A stretch of 64,000 nt of DNA from Rhynochetos jubatus (lineage: Eukaryota; Chordata; Aves; Eurypygiformes; Rhynochetidae): NCBI GenBank assembly GCA_027574665.1, contig CM050654.1, forward strand, positions 32,073,722 to 32,137,721. Direction: 5' to 3'. Below, one piece after another: positions 12,678-24,864 of this stretch (its first letter is position 1; the number at the start of each line of letters is the position of its first letter). The notes under the pieces are model-generated. The model worked only from the letters and a program-made list of their open reading frames with translations, was not told where the DNA came from and made no database searches. A program made the translations under genes and the position numbers.

Positions 12678-14784
12678 TATTTGTATGACTGGGAGAAGAT
12701 GTGGAATATAAATCTTATGTATTCTAGGAGTTTTAGATTTGCATTTAAATAAATAAGATCAGCTTTTTTTTTTTTTTTTTTAACTAGTTCCACTGGCAGA
12801 GCCAGAGTCATAGAGAGAACATTGAACTGGTTCTGGGTTAAAGCATCAGAAAATGTGCTCCATCCTTCAGGCTGGGTGCTTCCTTTGGGATTTCTTACAT
12901 GAGCTGTCAATAGTTATAGCCCCATATGCCCTGGACATACTTACATGTGCATGTTGAAGTGCCTTGGTATTAGTGCAGGTTCTGCATTTACCACGTTGCC
13001 AGAGTGGCATCATGTATTGCTATGATCCGTCTCTTGTAACACTTCATCCCCTCTGTAGGACTTCTGCCAAATGTAATTTTTTTCCCTTTGTCTTGCATAT
13101 CTCTCTGTGTCTCAATAGAGGAACTGCTTTGTGTATAGATCTTAAATAATAGTGCTTTTCTGATATAAATACTCAGCCTCTGAAAAGAAGACCCCTCTAC
13201 TTTGGTCTCAGATGTTTCAAAAAGAAAAAAAATGTATAACCTTCATGATTGCTTTGAAAATCTTGACATTCATTGCCTTTTTTTCAGGGAATGGATTTCT
13301 TAGGTGCCTTTGCCCATAGAGGAATCAGAAATTGAATGTCTGCAATATTTGCTGCTTTTTATTATTTGTATATTTTTGGTACTTCAGAAAGAAATTCTGG
13401 TATTGGGGAAAAAAAAAGCCTGAGATGTTGTTTTCTGCTCACCTTTGAAGTTGTCAAGCTCTGTTGTTTAAAAACTGATATTCACAGGTGTTGGACACCT
13501 TGTGGTACCTTTTGTTGTGAATTGGCATTGATTCATATTGTGCCTTGGGGTGAGGCATTTTGTTCTTAGCTTTCTGAAGGTTCATTTCCACTTTACCTGA
13601 AGTATTCCCTCAGCCATTGCAGCAGTTTATGGTTATCTATCCTTTTTCCTTTATATCAACAGGAATCGTTGGCATCTGAACACATTTAAGTAAAATATCT
13701 GACCTCACTGCTTCATTCACTAGGCTGCTGAAGTGTACATATGCTGGCAAATGCACTGTGTAACTGTGAGCCTTTAACTTATGTACTATGTATCACCTGT
13801 TCATTAAACAAAACCACAAACAAGCACACAAAAACCCCCAACCAGCCCTATTGAGTACCTAAAGTAACCCAATAGCTATAAGCACCAAATACTGCAGTTT
13901 GTAAGCAATGCATAAAGGTCTCTTCTCCGTCATGGTGAAAATCTGTTTTGATACCAGAAGCCTTATGGATGCTTAGGCTAAAAGATTCAGATTGCAGTTC
14001 CTAATATTAGATGTTTACTTACATTTTGGACTTGTCTGTGAGTTGAGACTGCATTTTGGAAATGAGCAATAATGCAGTTCTTTGTGCAAATAAAGCGACT
14101 TATTCAAGAATGTGAAATTGTTGTCCAGTGTTGAGTAGCCCAGATGTTGGCTGCAGCTTTCAGAGTGCACGAGCAGCAGAATAACTTACACTGCTGGTTA
14201 GCTGGAACACCCCTGTGCCCACCGTGGGGGCAGGACGTGGGAAGAGCAGCCCGTGGTGGTTGTGCCGAGTGTTCGTGCAGCACAAACAGTGAGGTAGTTT
14301 TGTGTTTTCTGAACAAGCAGACAGACAGAAACACTTCTGGTCTGGTTTATTAATGATGGCATGCTTGAGCTTCCGCACCAAGTAAGGCTGTGGTAGCAAT
14401 AAAAGGTCAATTTTTGGTGACTTTTGCTTTCCATGGTTGCTGTTATTGCTGAGTTTGGTGATCAGGTGCTGTGCTAGTGCAGTTCACCCAGTGCCTCAGA
14501 CATGCAGCCTAGAGCCTAGTGCAGAGGAAATTTAAGAAGGAAAACTATGTTTTCTCTAAATAGTGTAATTAGCTTAGAATGACAAATGCAGCTCTGGCAA
14601 GTATTAGATGGTGTGTCTCAGACCCTTTTCTGCCCCAGTTTGCGTTTTGTGGGGTGAATTAATAACCTGCTAAAATGTTCATGTTGTAAAAGGTTAACAC
14701 CCTTTAAAGAAGGAAGGCCTTTGTAGGTTATTAAAATATTAGAGTCTGGGTTCCTGACACCTTCAGTGTAGCTGTTTTCAGTCA
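12678..14784. other. Unique non-coding sequence
   Basis: No gene recognised. It contains a T18 run at 12764-12781. The short open frames on both strands around 14104-14434 overlap one another and show no domain. Confidence 0.6.
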
Positions 14785-14850
14785 TCCTCCTTCCAGTGGA
14801 GTCAAGGAGAGCTCTGCCACTGCCTTCAGTGGGGTTAGATCATTCTGCAG
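14785..14850. repeat. Old palindromic MITE-like fragment
   Basis: It reads CCAGTGGAGTCAAGGAGAG, then CTCTGCCACTGCCTTCAGTGGGGTTAG. This matches the self-complementary core of an ancient saurian palindromic repeat of the type 'cattgaagtcaatgggag...gccattgacttcaatggg'. Only the core remains. Identity is from memory of that consensus. Confidence 0.45.
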
Positions 14851-15326
14851 CAGAGAGGAACAGAAAGAGCAACCGGGTCTGCTCCAACCACCAAAAATTC
14901 CCTTTCCTGTAGTCTCCTGATCCTTTCCTTCATTGCTGTTCTAGCAGAGATTAAAAGCAGTAGCATCGCAGCGATCCTGTAGGCTTGCTCAAATTTCCAT
15001 CTGTTTGCTGATGTATCAAAGCTCTGTGCCCTGCTATCTGTAAGTTCTCCTCAAATTATAAAGCGTGCACATACAGAGAGGTTTCCCTCTGTCTCTCCCC
15101 GGTGCCATCTGGGCTTTGTTTAGCCGTGTGTGAAGTGGGGGATTTTATGTGGCCTCCCTGTGGGTAGCCTGGTGAAAGACGTGGCTTTTGCATCCTGTGA
15201 TGGAGGCACTAGAGATCATGATCTTGATATTTATTTTTAATTCTTATTTTAAAAAATTTGTTTTGTTTTCCCCAGTGTTTCCATTGAGGGAGCATTGCCT
15301 CCTGGAGAAGCAAGGACCTAATTTGC

Positions 15327-15432
15327 AGTGGTGCAGTGGGTTAGGGTATAAGCTGGGGTGAAACCCAAGTCTCTAGGCTCGGTGTCCCATTTTGCTGTGT
15401 CATCCTGGTGCGTGAGGACTTGGCTAACTCAC
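15327..15432 (+). mobile_element. MIR-like SINE fragment, + strand
   Basis: The start (GTGGTGCAGTGGGTTAGGGT, 15329-15348) resembles the tRNA-derived head of MIR. It is followed by 'aaacccaagtctctaggctc' and 'gctgtgtcatcctgg', matching the MIR order up to the start of its core. It ends about 12 bp before a CR1 tail. Confidence 0.5.
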
Positions 15433-15443
15433 ATGTGAACTAA

Positions 15444-15578
15444 TGCCCCATCCCTGGTTGCCTTCAAGGCCAGGCTGGATGAGGCTTTGAGCACCCTGGT
15501 CTAGTGGAGGGTGTCCCTGCCCATGGCAGGGGGCTTGGAACGAGGTGATCTCCAACCCTAACCATTCTATGGTTCTGA
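15444..15578 (+). mobile_element. CR1 LINE 3' end, short, + strand
   Basis: A heavily truncated CR1 tail. It has 'tgccccatccctgg', CTTCAAGGCCAGGCTGGATG, 'gtctagtggagggtgtccct' and a shortened 3' UTR in which the GGTCCCTTCCAACC block has lost part of its sequence, then ATTCTATGGTTCTGA. A small internal deletion near 15461 (GTT for GAAGTG) and the loss in the UTR set it apart from the two neighbouring + strand copies. Confidence 0.95.
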
Positions 15579-17540
15579 GCCGGGTGCTGTGACTCCCAGC
15601 CCCTCAGCACTGTGGCTTTCACAGGAAAGTGAAGGCTCAGTGCGTCCCCACGGGGTTCGGCTCTGTCCAGAATCAGCACCAGCTGCTTCCAAGCTGCCCC
15701 CTAGACCTGGATCTTCCCAGTCTTGAGGATGTGGTATGAACAGTCTGGGGGCTGTTGGTAAGGTAGCTGAAATGTTTGAGCTTTCATTTGGTGTTTTGTG
15801 TTGTGGTGAGCCTAGATCTACTCTCCTTTCTCTGGTTCCATCCATTGCAGTTTATTCACAGTTCTCCCCCTACCAAATAGCCTGTGACAGTTTACACGAG
15901 CTGAAGAACTGCTCCCGTCTGTAATTTTGCCTTTGTGCCAAGTCACACAGTGCTTTTTAAACCAACTGAGGACCTAAAAGTAGATCCTCATAGGAGTGTT
16001 GTAAGAGGCCATTGTCTGTGCAGGAAAAGATGAGGGTCTGCTCCTCTGTCCTTCATCCACTCTGCAGTGCTGCCCATCCTCCTGAGTGCCAGGGCTGAAA
16101 ACGTGCACTCTTGCTCTGCGGTGGTTTCTCTCTCTGCTGCTCTAAGCTGGGCTGGGAGGATGCAGTAGGAAAGTTAGAATTTAAACTTTAAATCATGTTC
16201 CTACAGAGTGATGATCGGGTAATATGGAAGGTGAACTAATTGTGTTTATTTGGTGGTTGTTATTTGGCCTTTTTTTAACAATAAAATCCAATTCCAGTAT
16301 TTCCAATTTCTTGAATCTCTGGTCACACTTTCTCAGAAGCAGAGTATGATCCAAACTGGATTGCAAAGGCTGTTCTTGCACAAGTTGCAAGGGAATCACA
16401 TTTGTTCACAAACCTGATCTTCCTTGAGATCATTTGAGATCTCTTTACCCCACACCATTTACATTAAAGCTTATAAGAGAAATGTGTTTCACGGGATTTC
16501 CTGCTTTGAAAGGAGCTGTGTATTTTGCTGACATGGTTTGATTTTGCTGAAATGGTGCCAGAAGTTGGACCTTCCCCAGGGTCCCTGGTGTGGAGCCAGC
16601 TAGCTGTGTGAGCCGCTGTGGGGCTGCCGATGCCTTCTTGGGGAGAGCACGTGGTGCCAGGGCAGCTGGGCATGCAAACCGCCGTGGGACTGAGGATCCT
16701 GGCACCACAGGATCTGTGGCTCAGGAGCAGGCTGCCAAGCCACTAGGGCCCCATTTTTCTTTTGGAAGAAAACCAGGTTTTTAAATACTAAAATCCTGCA
16801 TTAGGCAAGAGCTTTTCTCTTCCCAGCTCTAGCTATTCCTGACCCAGAAGGAAGAGGACCATCCCAAATCCCCTTCTCTCAACAGTTAACTATTCCTTGG
16901 ATGTTTCCCATTTAAGTATCTGTTTAAAGTCCTCCTTAAATCCTAACAGAAGATACAGCCCAGACAATGTGAGAAGTCCATTTAGTCTGAAACAAACTGT
17001 ACCAAAACTTCCTTGGTTATTCCATGAAGAAGTTCTGCAAAATCTACCATGACTGCTTTTAATTTTTAGGATCTCGTATGATTATAAAACTGTTGCTGTC
17101 TCCCATTTAGGAAGCTGACTGAAATATCTAATATAAACAGTCACTTCATGCATGGAGGCTTATCTGTTACAACAGAGGGGTGAATGCTTTGGGCTGACAT
17201 CATCCCGTTACAGAACTGTTTAATAGGAGTCCAACAAGAGACATAACTGCAATCAGCAGCAGGTAGCAATACAGCAACACTCATTAAACAGGGTGAAAAT
17301 TGTATATTGATCAGAAGTTTGGTCGTATGCAAGAGTGTGACAGATGGCTGATTTATAGGCAGGGAAAGGTTTTATTTGCTCCCATTTATTTATTTCAGCC
17401 ATGAAAACACATTCCACTGTAAGAATATGTGCAGTAATGAATGAACTACAAAGAAAAGAGGTGATGTTGTGTATGTCCTGTTGGCTCCCATCACGGGTAC
17501 CAAAACAACACTGAGCCCTGGCGAGTTAATTCATAGAACA
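15579..17540. other. Unique non-coding sequence
   Basis: Nothing recognisable. Open frames are short and lack motifs. Confidence 0.6.
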
Positions 17541-17690
17541 GCTGTGAGACGTGGGGGATTATTAGTTAGCATCCCTGTTTTACAGATGGCACCGAAGCAT
17601 GGAGAGGTGGATGAAATGCTGGGATTTGTCAGTGGTGGGGGAACAGAAATGGATCCAATTTTCTCTTGCTTGACTGCAGGACCTCCTTTC
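17541..17690 (-). mobile_element. MIR-like SINE fragment
   Basis: On the + strand it reads 'cagctgtgagacgtggggg', 'catccctgttttacagatgg', 'caccgaagcatggagaggt' and 'gggatttgtcagtggtgggg'. This follows the antisense MIR order: ccccattttacagatgaggaa, ctgaggcacagagaggt, then the tRNA-related half. It is strongly diverged. Confidence 0.5.
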
Positions 17691-20600
17691 TCCCACTGCA
17701 GCCTCACGTAATAGAAAGTAGAGCTTGGCTCTGACATGGTCCAAGTTTTGCTTGAGCATTTTGTCTGATACTCTTTGAGAAGTAAAGGAGGTCAGGGAAA
17801 GGCTTTCACAGAGCTGGAGCCTCAGAGGGATTGCTGGCCTGTTAACGGGCTGGATTACAACCAAGAAACCAGTGAGAAGCTGGTCAATCTGGATCCCTTA
17901 AGCTTCCTCCTCCTGTTGTCCCAAGCAAGCAGAAAGCTGCTGGCTGTGTTAGGTGGAATAACTGCTCTGTCACCCATGTGGTAACCTCGGACAGGCTGTG
18001 GGAGACTAATGGTCAGAAAAGCTGTCTGCATGTGATGGAAGTGAAAACTGAAGGGAATATATCTGCCCATTTTGGCAGCCTTACGTGTGTATTTCCAACA
18101 GAAAGATGATCTCTCATGTAATATACTGGTGCGGATCCCAACAGCCTGAGCCTGCTTTGCTGGATTTCGAAGAAAAGAGCAGAAATGCTATAGTAATAAT
18201 AGCTACCCTTATGGGGTACCTTATCTGGCAGGCAGTTAAGAAAACAAGGTTTTCAGCACCAAGCCCTCGTACTGCCCCATTAATGTAAGCGCGTTGCCTA
18301 GATTCCTCCATGAGCTTGCTTGCCTCACTTCTCTGAAAGGAGGCAGAACTCCTTGAGACCCCCTCACTGATGGTGAAATCATTACCCTTGTGGTTTGATA
18401 GCAAGCAGAGGTACTTGACTGATTTATTTGTGGTAAATAATTTGAGGCCTTAGTCAGATACAGCTGTATTGGTCTTTCAGTTGGCATGTGACAGTGTACA
18501 CCAGCAAGCACTGAGTTCACTAAATGCGTGAGATGAGACGGATGAAGCTGAACAGTTCAGATGAGCAAGGAGGGAGGAGAAGTTGGGCCTAACAATGATG
18601 GATTCATGAGATGATGTACACAGTCGTTGTCTAAATGAATGACAACTTGTAAATAACAGTAATTTAAAAAGCTCATTATCTCTGGGAATGTGTGGTTTGC
18701 TCCATGAGTTTACGTGACTGCCTGGCATCACTGTGATAAGCTATGCTCTGTGGTTGTGTTGGTTTTTTTTTAATTATTGTTTTTAAGTGAAAAACACACT
18801 CTTTGGGTGGTGTCTGTGTTTCCTGAGTGCTGGCGTTAGCAACACTCAGTTCTAAACAGTCATCGTATAAATAGGAGACAGTGATCTCCAGAGAGCTGCA
18901 TGCTAGTCTTAAAAAAGAATAACAGCTTTTAGGGAGCAAGATGTTGGATGTCCCTCTAAGCTTGTCCCTCTGGAGCACTGGGCATGTATGACTGAAGTTC
19001 TGAGATCCCTCTTAAAGCCATTGTCTTCATCTATCCGCCAATGATAACCACTGGGATTCCACTCTCCTTTCTTTCCTATTCTCTGTTGTCTTGTATTGAG
19101 TTTCTCTGTATCCTGGGCACATCTATCCTTTCTACTACTGACAGATTTGGAGAGTGAATTTTAACAGTTGAAGATCATCTTAATGTCTAAAGAGTTGGTG
19201 GATTAAGAGCTTTTCAAATCTTCTAAAAGGGCTGAAATTCTTGAAGTTCTAGTTTCAGATTTCTCTTTCAGACAAAGAGCGATGGATGTGGTTTCTTGTT
19301 CAGCACTGTGTTGGTGTATAATTCTAAAAATGAGGTGAGGGAAGTACCCACTTTTCTGTTTTTCTATGTGTATGATGAACTTCATGCCCAGTTTGTCAGT
19401 ACAATTTGTTCAGCACCCTCATGGGGTATTTACATTTACAACTGCTGATGTAAACAGATTCAGCTTGCAGAGGGCCTCAGAAATCTTCAAAGAATATTTA
19501 CCAAAGGTCCAAGAAAACAAAGTTCTTCTAGTTGTACCCTAAAGTCAGTAGGGATGTTATGCTGCTGGTTTCATGCTAAAAATATTAGTTGTATTCAAGG
19601 AAAGAGACACTTCCTATTTGCACATCTATTGCTTCTTACAGAGCACAGGTGTTTTCTCAGGATATTTCTTACCTGCGTACTAATAAATAAATCAACAAAC
19701 ACAACTCGTGAGGTTGTAGAATTTCTCTGAAAATATGGGCAATGCCAAACCAGCTTGCATGTGGGCTAGGTGGTGATACCAGGTGGTGTAGAGGACTAAA
19801 AGGTAGTGTATCAGAGCCTCTAAAATGACATAAAGCAAAGCTACTCTTCTGATCATAATTCTGGAGGGATTGTGTTGCCCACAGTGTAAACATTATAGCA
19901 CTTCTTTAGTGGTTGCTTTTGTCTGTGACACAGTTTTTAGAAAGTTGTAGCTAAAAGAAAGAGATATAAAGACTGGAAATGAAAATCTGATGTTCTTGGT
20001 CTAATTTTAGGTAAGGGGACAAATTTTGCTGAATTTAGAAGATGAAGATTTCTTGCTGAGTAAACCCCGGCTCACTAGCACCATGGTTTATCCATTACAG
20101 CACTGCTCATCTACAGAGAATCCATTTTTACCAGTTAGTAAGTGGTATATCAGTGCTAAATTTACTGCTTTAGGGATTAAAATGGCATAACAGTGCAAAG
20201 CTGAAAGGAGTATTTGCCTGGTGTACTTTCAGCGAGTATGTGTATCTAAGTAAGGAAAAACAGCTTTCTGTCATCTTAGAATTCACATAATCCAGCTTAG
20301 TCTCATTGAGGCATCACTACAAGAAGTACAAAACCAATTTTGAATGCACTTCTTCGTTGGCTCTGTTGGGAAGTCTAAAGGTCAAGTTAACCAAAGGACA
20401 TCATGAGACGATACGGAAAAGATACAGTAGGAGAAAATAATTGAAAGCAAGTACCCAATTACTTGTTTCCATCCGCTTCGTAAGTGTAAGAGAGGGATGG
20501 AGTAATGTCATTAGTGCACAGTCACTGTAGCTGTGGCTGAGATCCTGCCATACACTGTCATGTTGAAGCATGTAGGTTAAAAACCAAACCACAACAACCA

Positions 20601-21526
20601 CCCTACCCCAACTTTGCAGCCAAAGTAGATGCTTTTGTATTAAGTGTTTGGGAATTACAGTTTTTAGCAACAGAAGGTCCTTTCTGTGCTGACTTGTCTT
20701 TGTTTTGGTGTTACAAGTGAAAATAGAGATGTTATGTAGCCCACAATAAGGAGGAGAGCATCCTTTGATTGGTTTGCAAATGTAGAGCTGCTTATCACGT
20801 CTTGTATCTTCTGAGCTGAGTAGGAAGGTCTTTATCATGTCCCAGTGAACATCTCAAAGGTGTAGTGTTCACCTAGTAGTGACTTAAACCAGACAGTGGA
20901 TACCACGAGGAATTACCTCAAACATCAGAATTTTTCCTCCTTTACTGGGAAAGCTCATCAAGTTCTTGGGGAGTCACTGGTGACATCTGTAGGCAACCAT
21001 CAGGGTGATATCTGCCCTGGGAAAAGAGCAATTGAAGTTTCTGTGGGTGGCGTGTCCCAGGGAAAGCAGAGCAGCATCTGAAGTGCATTGCTCGATGATG
21101 TCTTTGGCATACTGCACACTTGACAGGTCCCAGTAGGCGTCTTCTGAAAATTGGTCCTTTCAGTAGTTATTTTGTGGAAAGGTATAAACGAGGTTTGCTT
21201 GTCGGGATTTTACATGTGTTTCTCATAAAGTCCATGTCCAGGTATCTAAGGAACAGTTTGCAACTTAGCAATATGTGTGAATGGAAAATATTATTTTTGT
21301 TGTAAGTATTATTGGCGGAGTAACTAAGTTTCTCAAAAGCATCCAGTGCTTCTGAGGTGCCTGTGTCCCTGTGGAGCCTCCATGCTCGGAAATGGATGTA
21401 ACTCATGGCTCAGGAGTGACTGCATCACACACTTGACAGGAATTTGAAATTTCCATAGGAACTGAAATGCTGTATATTGTTCAAGCTGAACATTTTCTGG
21501 CCTTTTGAAAGTCTTCAGTGTACACA
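17691..21526. other. Unique non-coding sequence
   Basis: No gene or element recognised in 3.8 kb. A 145-codon minus-strand open frame at 20401-20838 was inspected. It has no recognisable domain and lies in AT-rich DNA, so it is probably chance. Confidence 0.55.
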
Positions 21527-21605
21527 GGCCGGGTCTGATCTTGCTCTCATTAAGGCTGATGGGAGCTTTGCCATCAACTTACTACAAGTAGGAAAGAATC
21601 TGTCA
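21527..21605. repeat. Old palindromic MITE-like fragment
   Basis: It begins GGCCGGGTCTGATCTTGCTC and continues 'attaaggctgatgggagctt', 'tgccatcaactt'. The order is that of an ancient saurian palindromic repeat whose terminal motif is GGCCTGATCCTGC and whose core is 'gaagtcaatgggagttttgccattgactt'. The right terminus is degraded. Confidence 0.45.
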
Positions 21606-21744
21606 CAAGCTGTGCCTATCCAGGCCATGGATTATTTTGTACAAGTCAAAGTCTTTGCTTTAGTTGATCTTTTTTGTCATTGCTAGTTTTTTCATTATTA
21701 TTTGTATTCCAAGTGTACCTAGACGCCCTGACTGAGCTTTGTCA

Positions 21745-21815
21745 TGCTCTACACTGTACAAACAGGTACTTGGAGGGGAAACCTGCCCCAAAGAGCTTGT
21801 AGTGCAAATAGGCAG
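21745..21815 (+). mobile_element. Old SINE-like fragment
   Basis: It contains 'acactgtacaaacagg' and CCTGCCCCAAAGAGCTTGTA. This matches a conserved tail block seen in old amniote SINE-type repeats (…ctgtacaaacac…ccctgccccaaagagcttacaatct). The same order recurs, more decayed, at 63730-63792. Family name uncertain. Confidence 0.4.
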
Positions 21816-23110
21816 ATAAGGGGAAGCTGGGAGGTGAAGGAAGAGGGGAGTGCAGAAAGGGATGCAGCTTGCTTGGAATGGCAGGCAAGGATGAGGCGTG
21901 CAGCCAGGTCTCTTCTGTCCAGGTTCAGTGATCACAAGCACACTGTTCTGTGCTGGACTAGTTTTGGATCTAATCTGATGGAATTGGGGGAGTTTTCAAA
22001 CTGATTTCAGCTGGACCACTATCTGCCCTTTGCTGTCTGAGGGCAGCAGGAAAAGACAGAGACTCTTGTCTAATGTGGAATTACAGTGCCTGTTATCACA
22101 GGGAATGGAAGCCACCTGTGCCATTTCTCTTTGACTTATCCTGTCCTGTGAGTAACCACTTGCCTTCTCAGGAAAGTTGTCCTGATGCTGAATGGTTCAG
22201 TGTGCTGTGTGGTAGAGTGTTGATAGGACAAACATGAATAAACTGAAGCTCTTCCTACAGGCTTTTCAGAAATGGTGAAGGTCCTTGTTAAAACAGGAGG
22301 GAAGTCAGGCTCCTGGAAACAAAATCCACCCTTATAATTAGTCTTAGATGTTTTCAAGGTGGCTGTCATTTGGGTTTATTCATTAGCTTGTGCTGGAGAG
22401 GAGGAAATGTATATTTTCATTTAGTTCATTATTAGTGAAAGTTCCTTCACTTTATCAACTACTGTGGAATGTATTCGTTTCATTCCTGTACTCGTATTTA
22501 TTTTCTCTGCAGCTCTGTGGCGTTACATGTCTACAGTTCTTTCAGGAAAGGAGATTTATTTTTTGTTGTTTCACAGGGGCTAGTTTATTCCCTGGACCAG
22601 TCTTCACCTGTTGGAGAAACGAATTAGCAAAACTTAACAGGTTCTGGGTTTGTCTCAACTCATTCATCTAGTCTCTTCAGGGCAATATCCCAGGCTTTTT
22701 CTGACTATAGGACAGACATGCTATCTCTTTAGCACAGGAGAATTTCAGCTGTGAGCAAAGTCTACATTGCCCATGCAAGCATATTTATATTAATATGTTG
22801 TTAGCAGACTTGATGCCAGGATGAAAATCACTTTCTGCTTTCCAAGGTTTAGAAATGGCTGAAAACTCACCTCCCAGGTTGATGTTGGGGGACATTTTTG
22901 TGCTAAATTTTGAGTGACATTAATTCACTCTTGCAGTAAGACTACAAGCAATCTGCTTCGTCCCCGTAGCGAAAGTCACCAACATGTACAACATGACAAG
23001 TTGGTTGTTGCTGTTAGGAGCTTTCTTCTGTATGTGATGCTATTTGAGAAACAGAATGCTATGGTGTATTTAAAGACTGTGTTGTAAAATGCATATGCGC
23101 GGGGGGGTAA
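21816..23110. other. Unique non-coding sequence
   Basis: Nothing recognisable. It ends in a short CpG-containing G run (GCGCGGGGGGG) just before the palindrome at 23111. Confidence 0.6.
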
Positions 23111-23138
23111 AATTAAGGTTGCCTGGGCAACCTTAATT
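23111..23138. promoter_or_regulatory. Perfect palindrome with consensus RFX X-box
   Basis: Arms AATTAAGGTTGCC (23111-23123) and GGCAACCTTAATT (23126-23138) are exact reverse complements around TG. The inner 14 bases, GTTGCCTGGGCAAC (23118-23131), match the RFX-family X-box consensus GTNRCC-NN-RGYAAC at every specified position and are a full two-half-site element. RFX proteins bind such sites in enhancers and promoters of cilia and other genes. Whether it is used is unknown, and no exon is seen near it. Confidence 0.6.
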
Positions 23139-24221
23139 CTGGCATTTCCTGATATTTGAATGCTATTTTGTGCAACCTTCTCATTGCCTCGGAGTGGTGC
23201 TTGCACTGTTCTGTTTATATGCATACAGTATAAACTAAATGTTTTGTAGTGTTAGTGTTGGATTTCAGCTAGTTACTTGTTCTTCATTTCATGCTGGAGT
23301 TGTTTTGTCTTTTGGGGTTGTTCGTGAACATTTTTAGCAGTTAATTTTCAAAGGAAAATGTCACTGATTTTGTCCTTCTCATACTGAAGACAGCTCTTTT
23401 CAGTTGGACCTGGTTGTGCAGGGGTAAATCAGGAAAGAATTTGGCTCAAGTGATTTCTATTTCCTTTGGTATTTTTCTCCCTGTTTTGCAGTAGTTCCCT
23501 ATGCAGCTTTTCAACAAGCAGTATGTTTCTCCTACAGTTTCACTTAGCTAGAGATCAGGATGGAAAACATAACATCCAATCAAAGTGATGTAATCTCCAA
23601 GGGAAAAGTTTCTTCAGCTTGCTATAAGTAGAAATTACGTTTCTTTTTAGCAGGTCTCCTGGATCAAGCTGTTAGTGCTTCTAGAAGGGAGCGAGTGCAT
23701 CCAAATGGAATTTCTCCAAAGTAAAATGTTCTTTTTTTTTTTTTTTTTTTGCTGTGCTTTTAATAGCAAAAGTTATTTTAACCCTCATCAATTTCTAGTA
23801 AGTCAGAAGAGTGAAGTTCACTGAATCATCTGAAAACATAGCTGATAGTCTTAAAAATTGAACCGAGGAAACAAGGACTGCAGGGTAACCTGTGATGTAT
23901 GGGGAACTCATGGAGGAAAGGTGAATGAAATGAGTTGTATTGGAGGTTGGAGTGGGAAGGAAGCAGATGGGTAGAGCTAGCTCTAAGTCAGATAGTTGTA
24001 AATATGGTCCAGGTTATTTTTAATATTATGCCAATGTTTCTTTTAATGTTGGGGAAAGTATTTTGGTTTCCTGAGGCCTGATGATTGAACAGTGAAACAA
24101 ATGTTATCCACAGCCATGACTGATGGTGAAATCAGACTTGCAGGATAAGTAAGGGAGGAACCAGGTCAGTAATTAATTCATCTTGACTACCAAGCTCAGT
24201 AAATCTCATTGCCCCTTTTGA
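23139..24221. other. Unique non-coding sequence
   Basis: No gene recognised. It contains a T19 run at 23732-23750. Confidence 0.6.
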
Positions 24222-24352
24222 ACATGAGGGATGTGTGTGAGTAAGCACCTTCCCAAAGATGTGGAGGAGTGCAGTGCTGGGGTAGCACCTCTACCCACGA
24301 GTACGTGGCTTACAGCAGCCCTGTGTCCAACCCACTAGACATGACCTCTTTC
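24222..24352 (-). mobile_element. MIR-like SINE fragment
   Basis: It reads 'gtaagcaccttcccaaaga', 'ggaggagtgcagtgctgggg', then 'tccaacccactagacatgac'. This follows the antisense order of saurian MIR-like repeats (cttgcccaaggtcacac, gcagagctggg, aacccactagaccatcct). It is highly diverged. Confidence 0.5.
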
Positions 24353-24864
24353 TAAAAATGTTTGCTTGTACTGTGATTTAAAATTAGCATTCCACCCCAG
24401 CACATCATATGATTTTCTAGCATGGGTAGAGTGAATAAGAGTGTTCAGGACACTCCCAGTATCAACTGTTTTAATCTAAGTACGATTAAGGGAGGGGTTC
24501 GATGTCCTTCAGACCTGCTTTCTAGGCTGGAACATGCTGTTCCTTTCTCCCATCCTGAGCTTTACAACATGCTTAGGGCCAAATTGTCTGCTGCAGTAAA
24601 CAGCCAGAGTACCATTTCAGTTTATACAATCCCCGACAGGTCTTCCTCCCTGTGGGGGCTGGGGGAGGGTGGGGAGTATTGTGTCGTAACTTCCCCAAAT
24701 CTAAGTACTGCAAGCATAGGGAGTTTGGAGTTAAGCAGACATTTAAAATAAATCACTATGATATTACAAGAAATGCACAATTAAGTCAATCAAATAATCT
24801 ACTTTATACTAATGCCCCACAATAATGCTAAATATGTGATTAAGGCATTTTAGTGGCTGTGGTC

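Noticed and set aside
18250..18270. REST/RE1 site (TTCAGCACCA)
   Set aside because: Only the left half matches. The right half is absent at the needed spacing.
20401..20838. 145-codon minus-strand open frame
   Set aside because: No recognisable motif and isolated in AT-rich DNA. Neighbouring frames are closed.
24422..24520. tRNA-like segment with GGTTCGA near 24499
   Set aside because: A B-box-like match exists, but no cloverleaf arms or A box could be placed.
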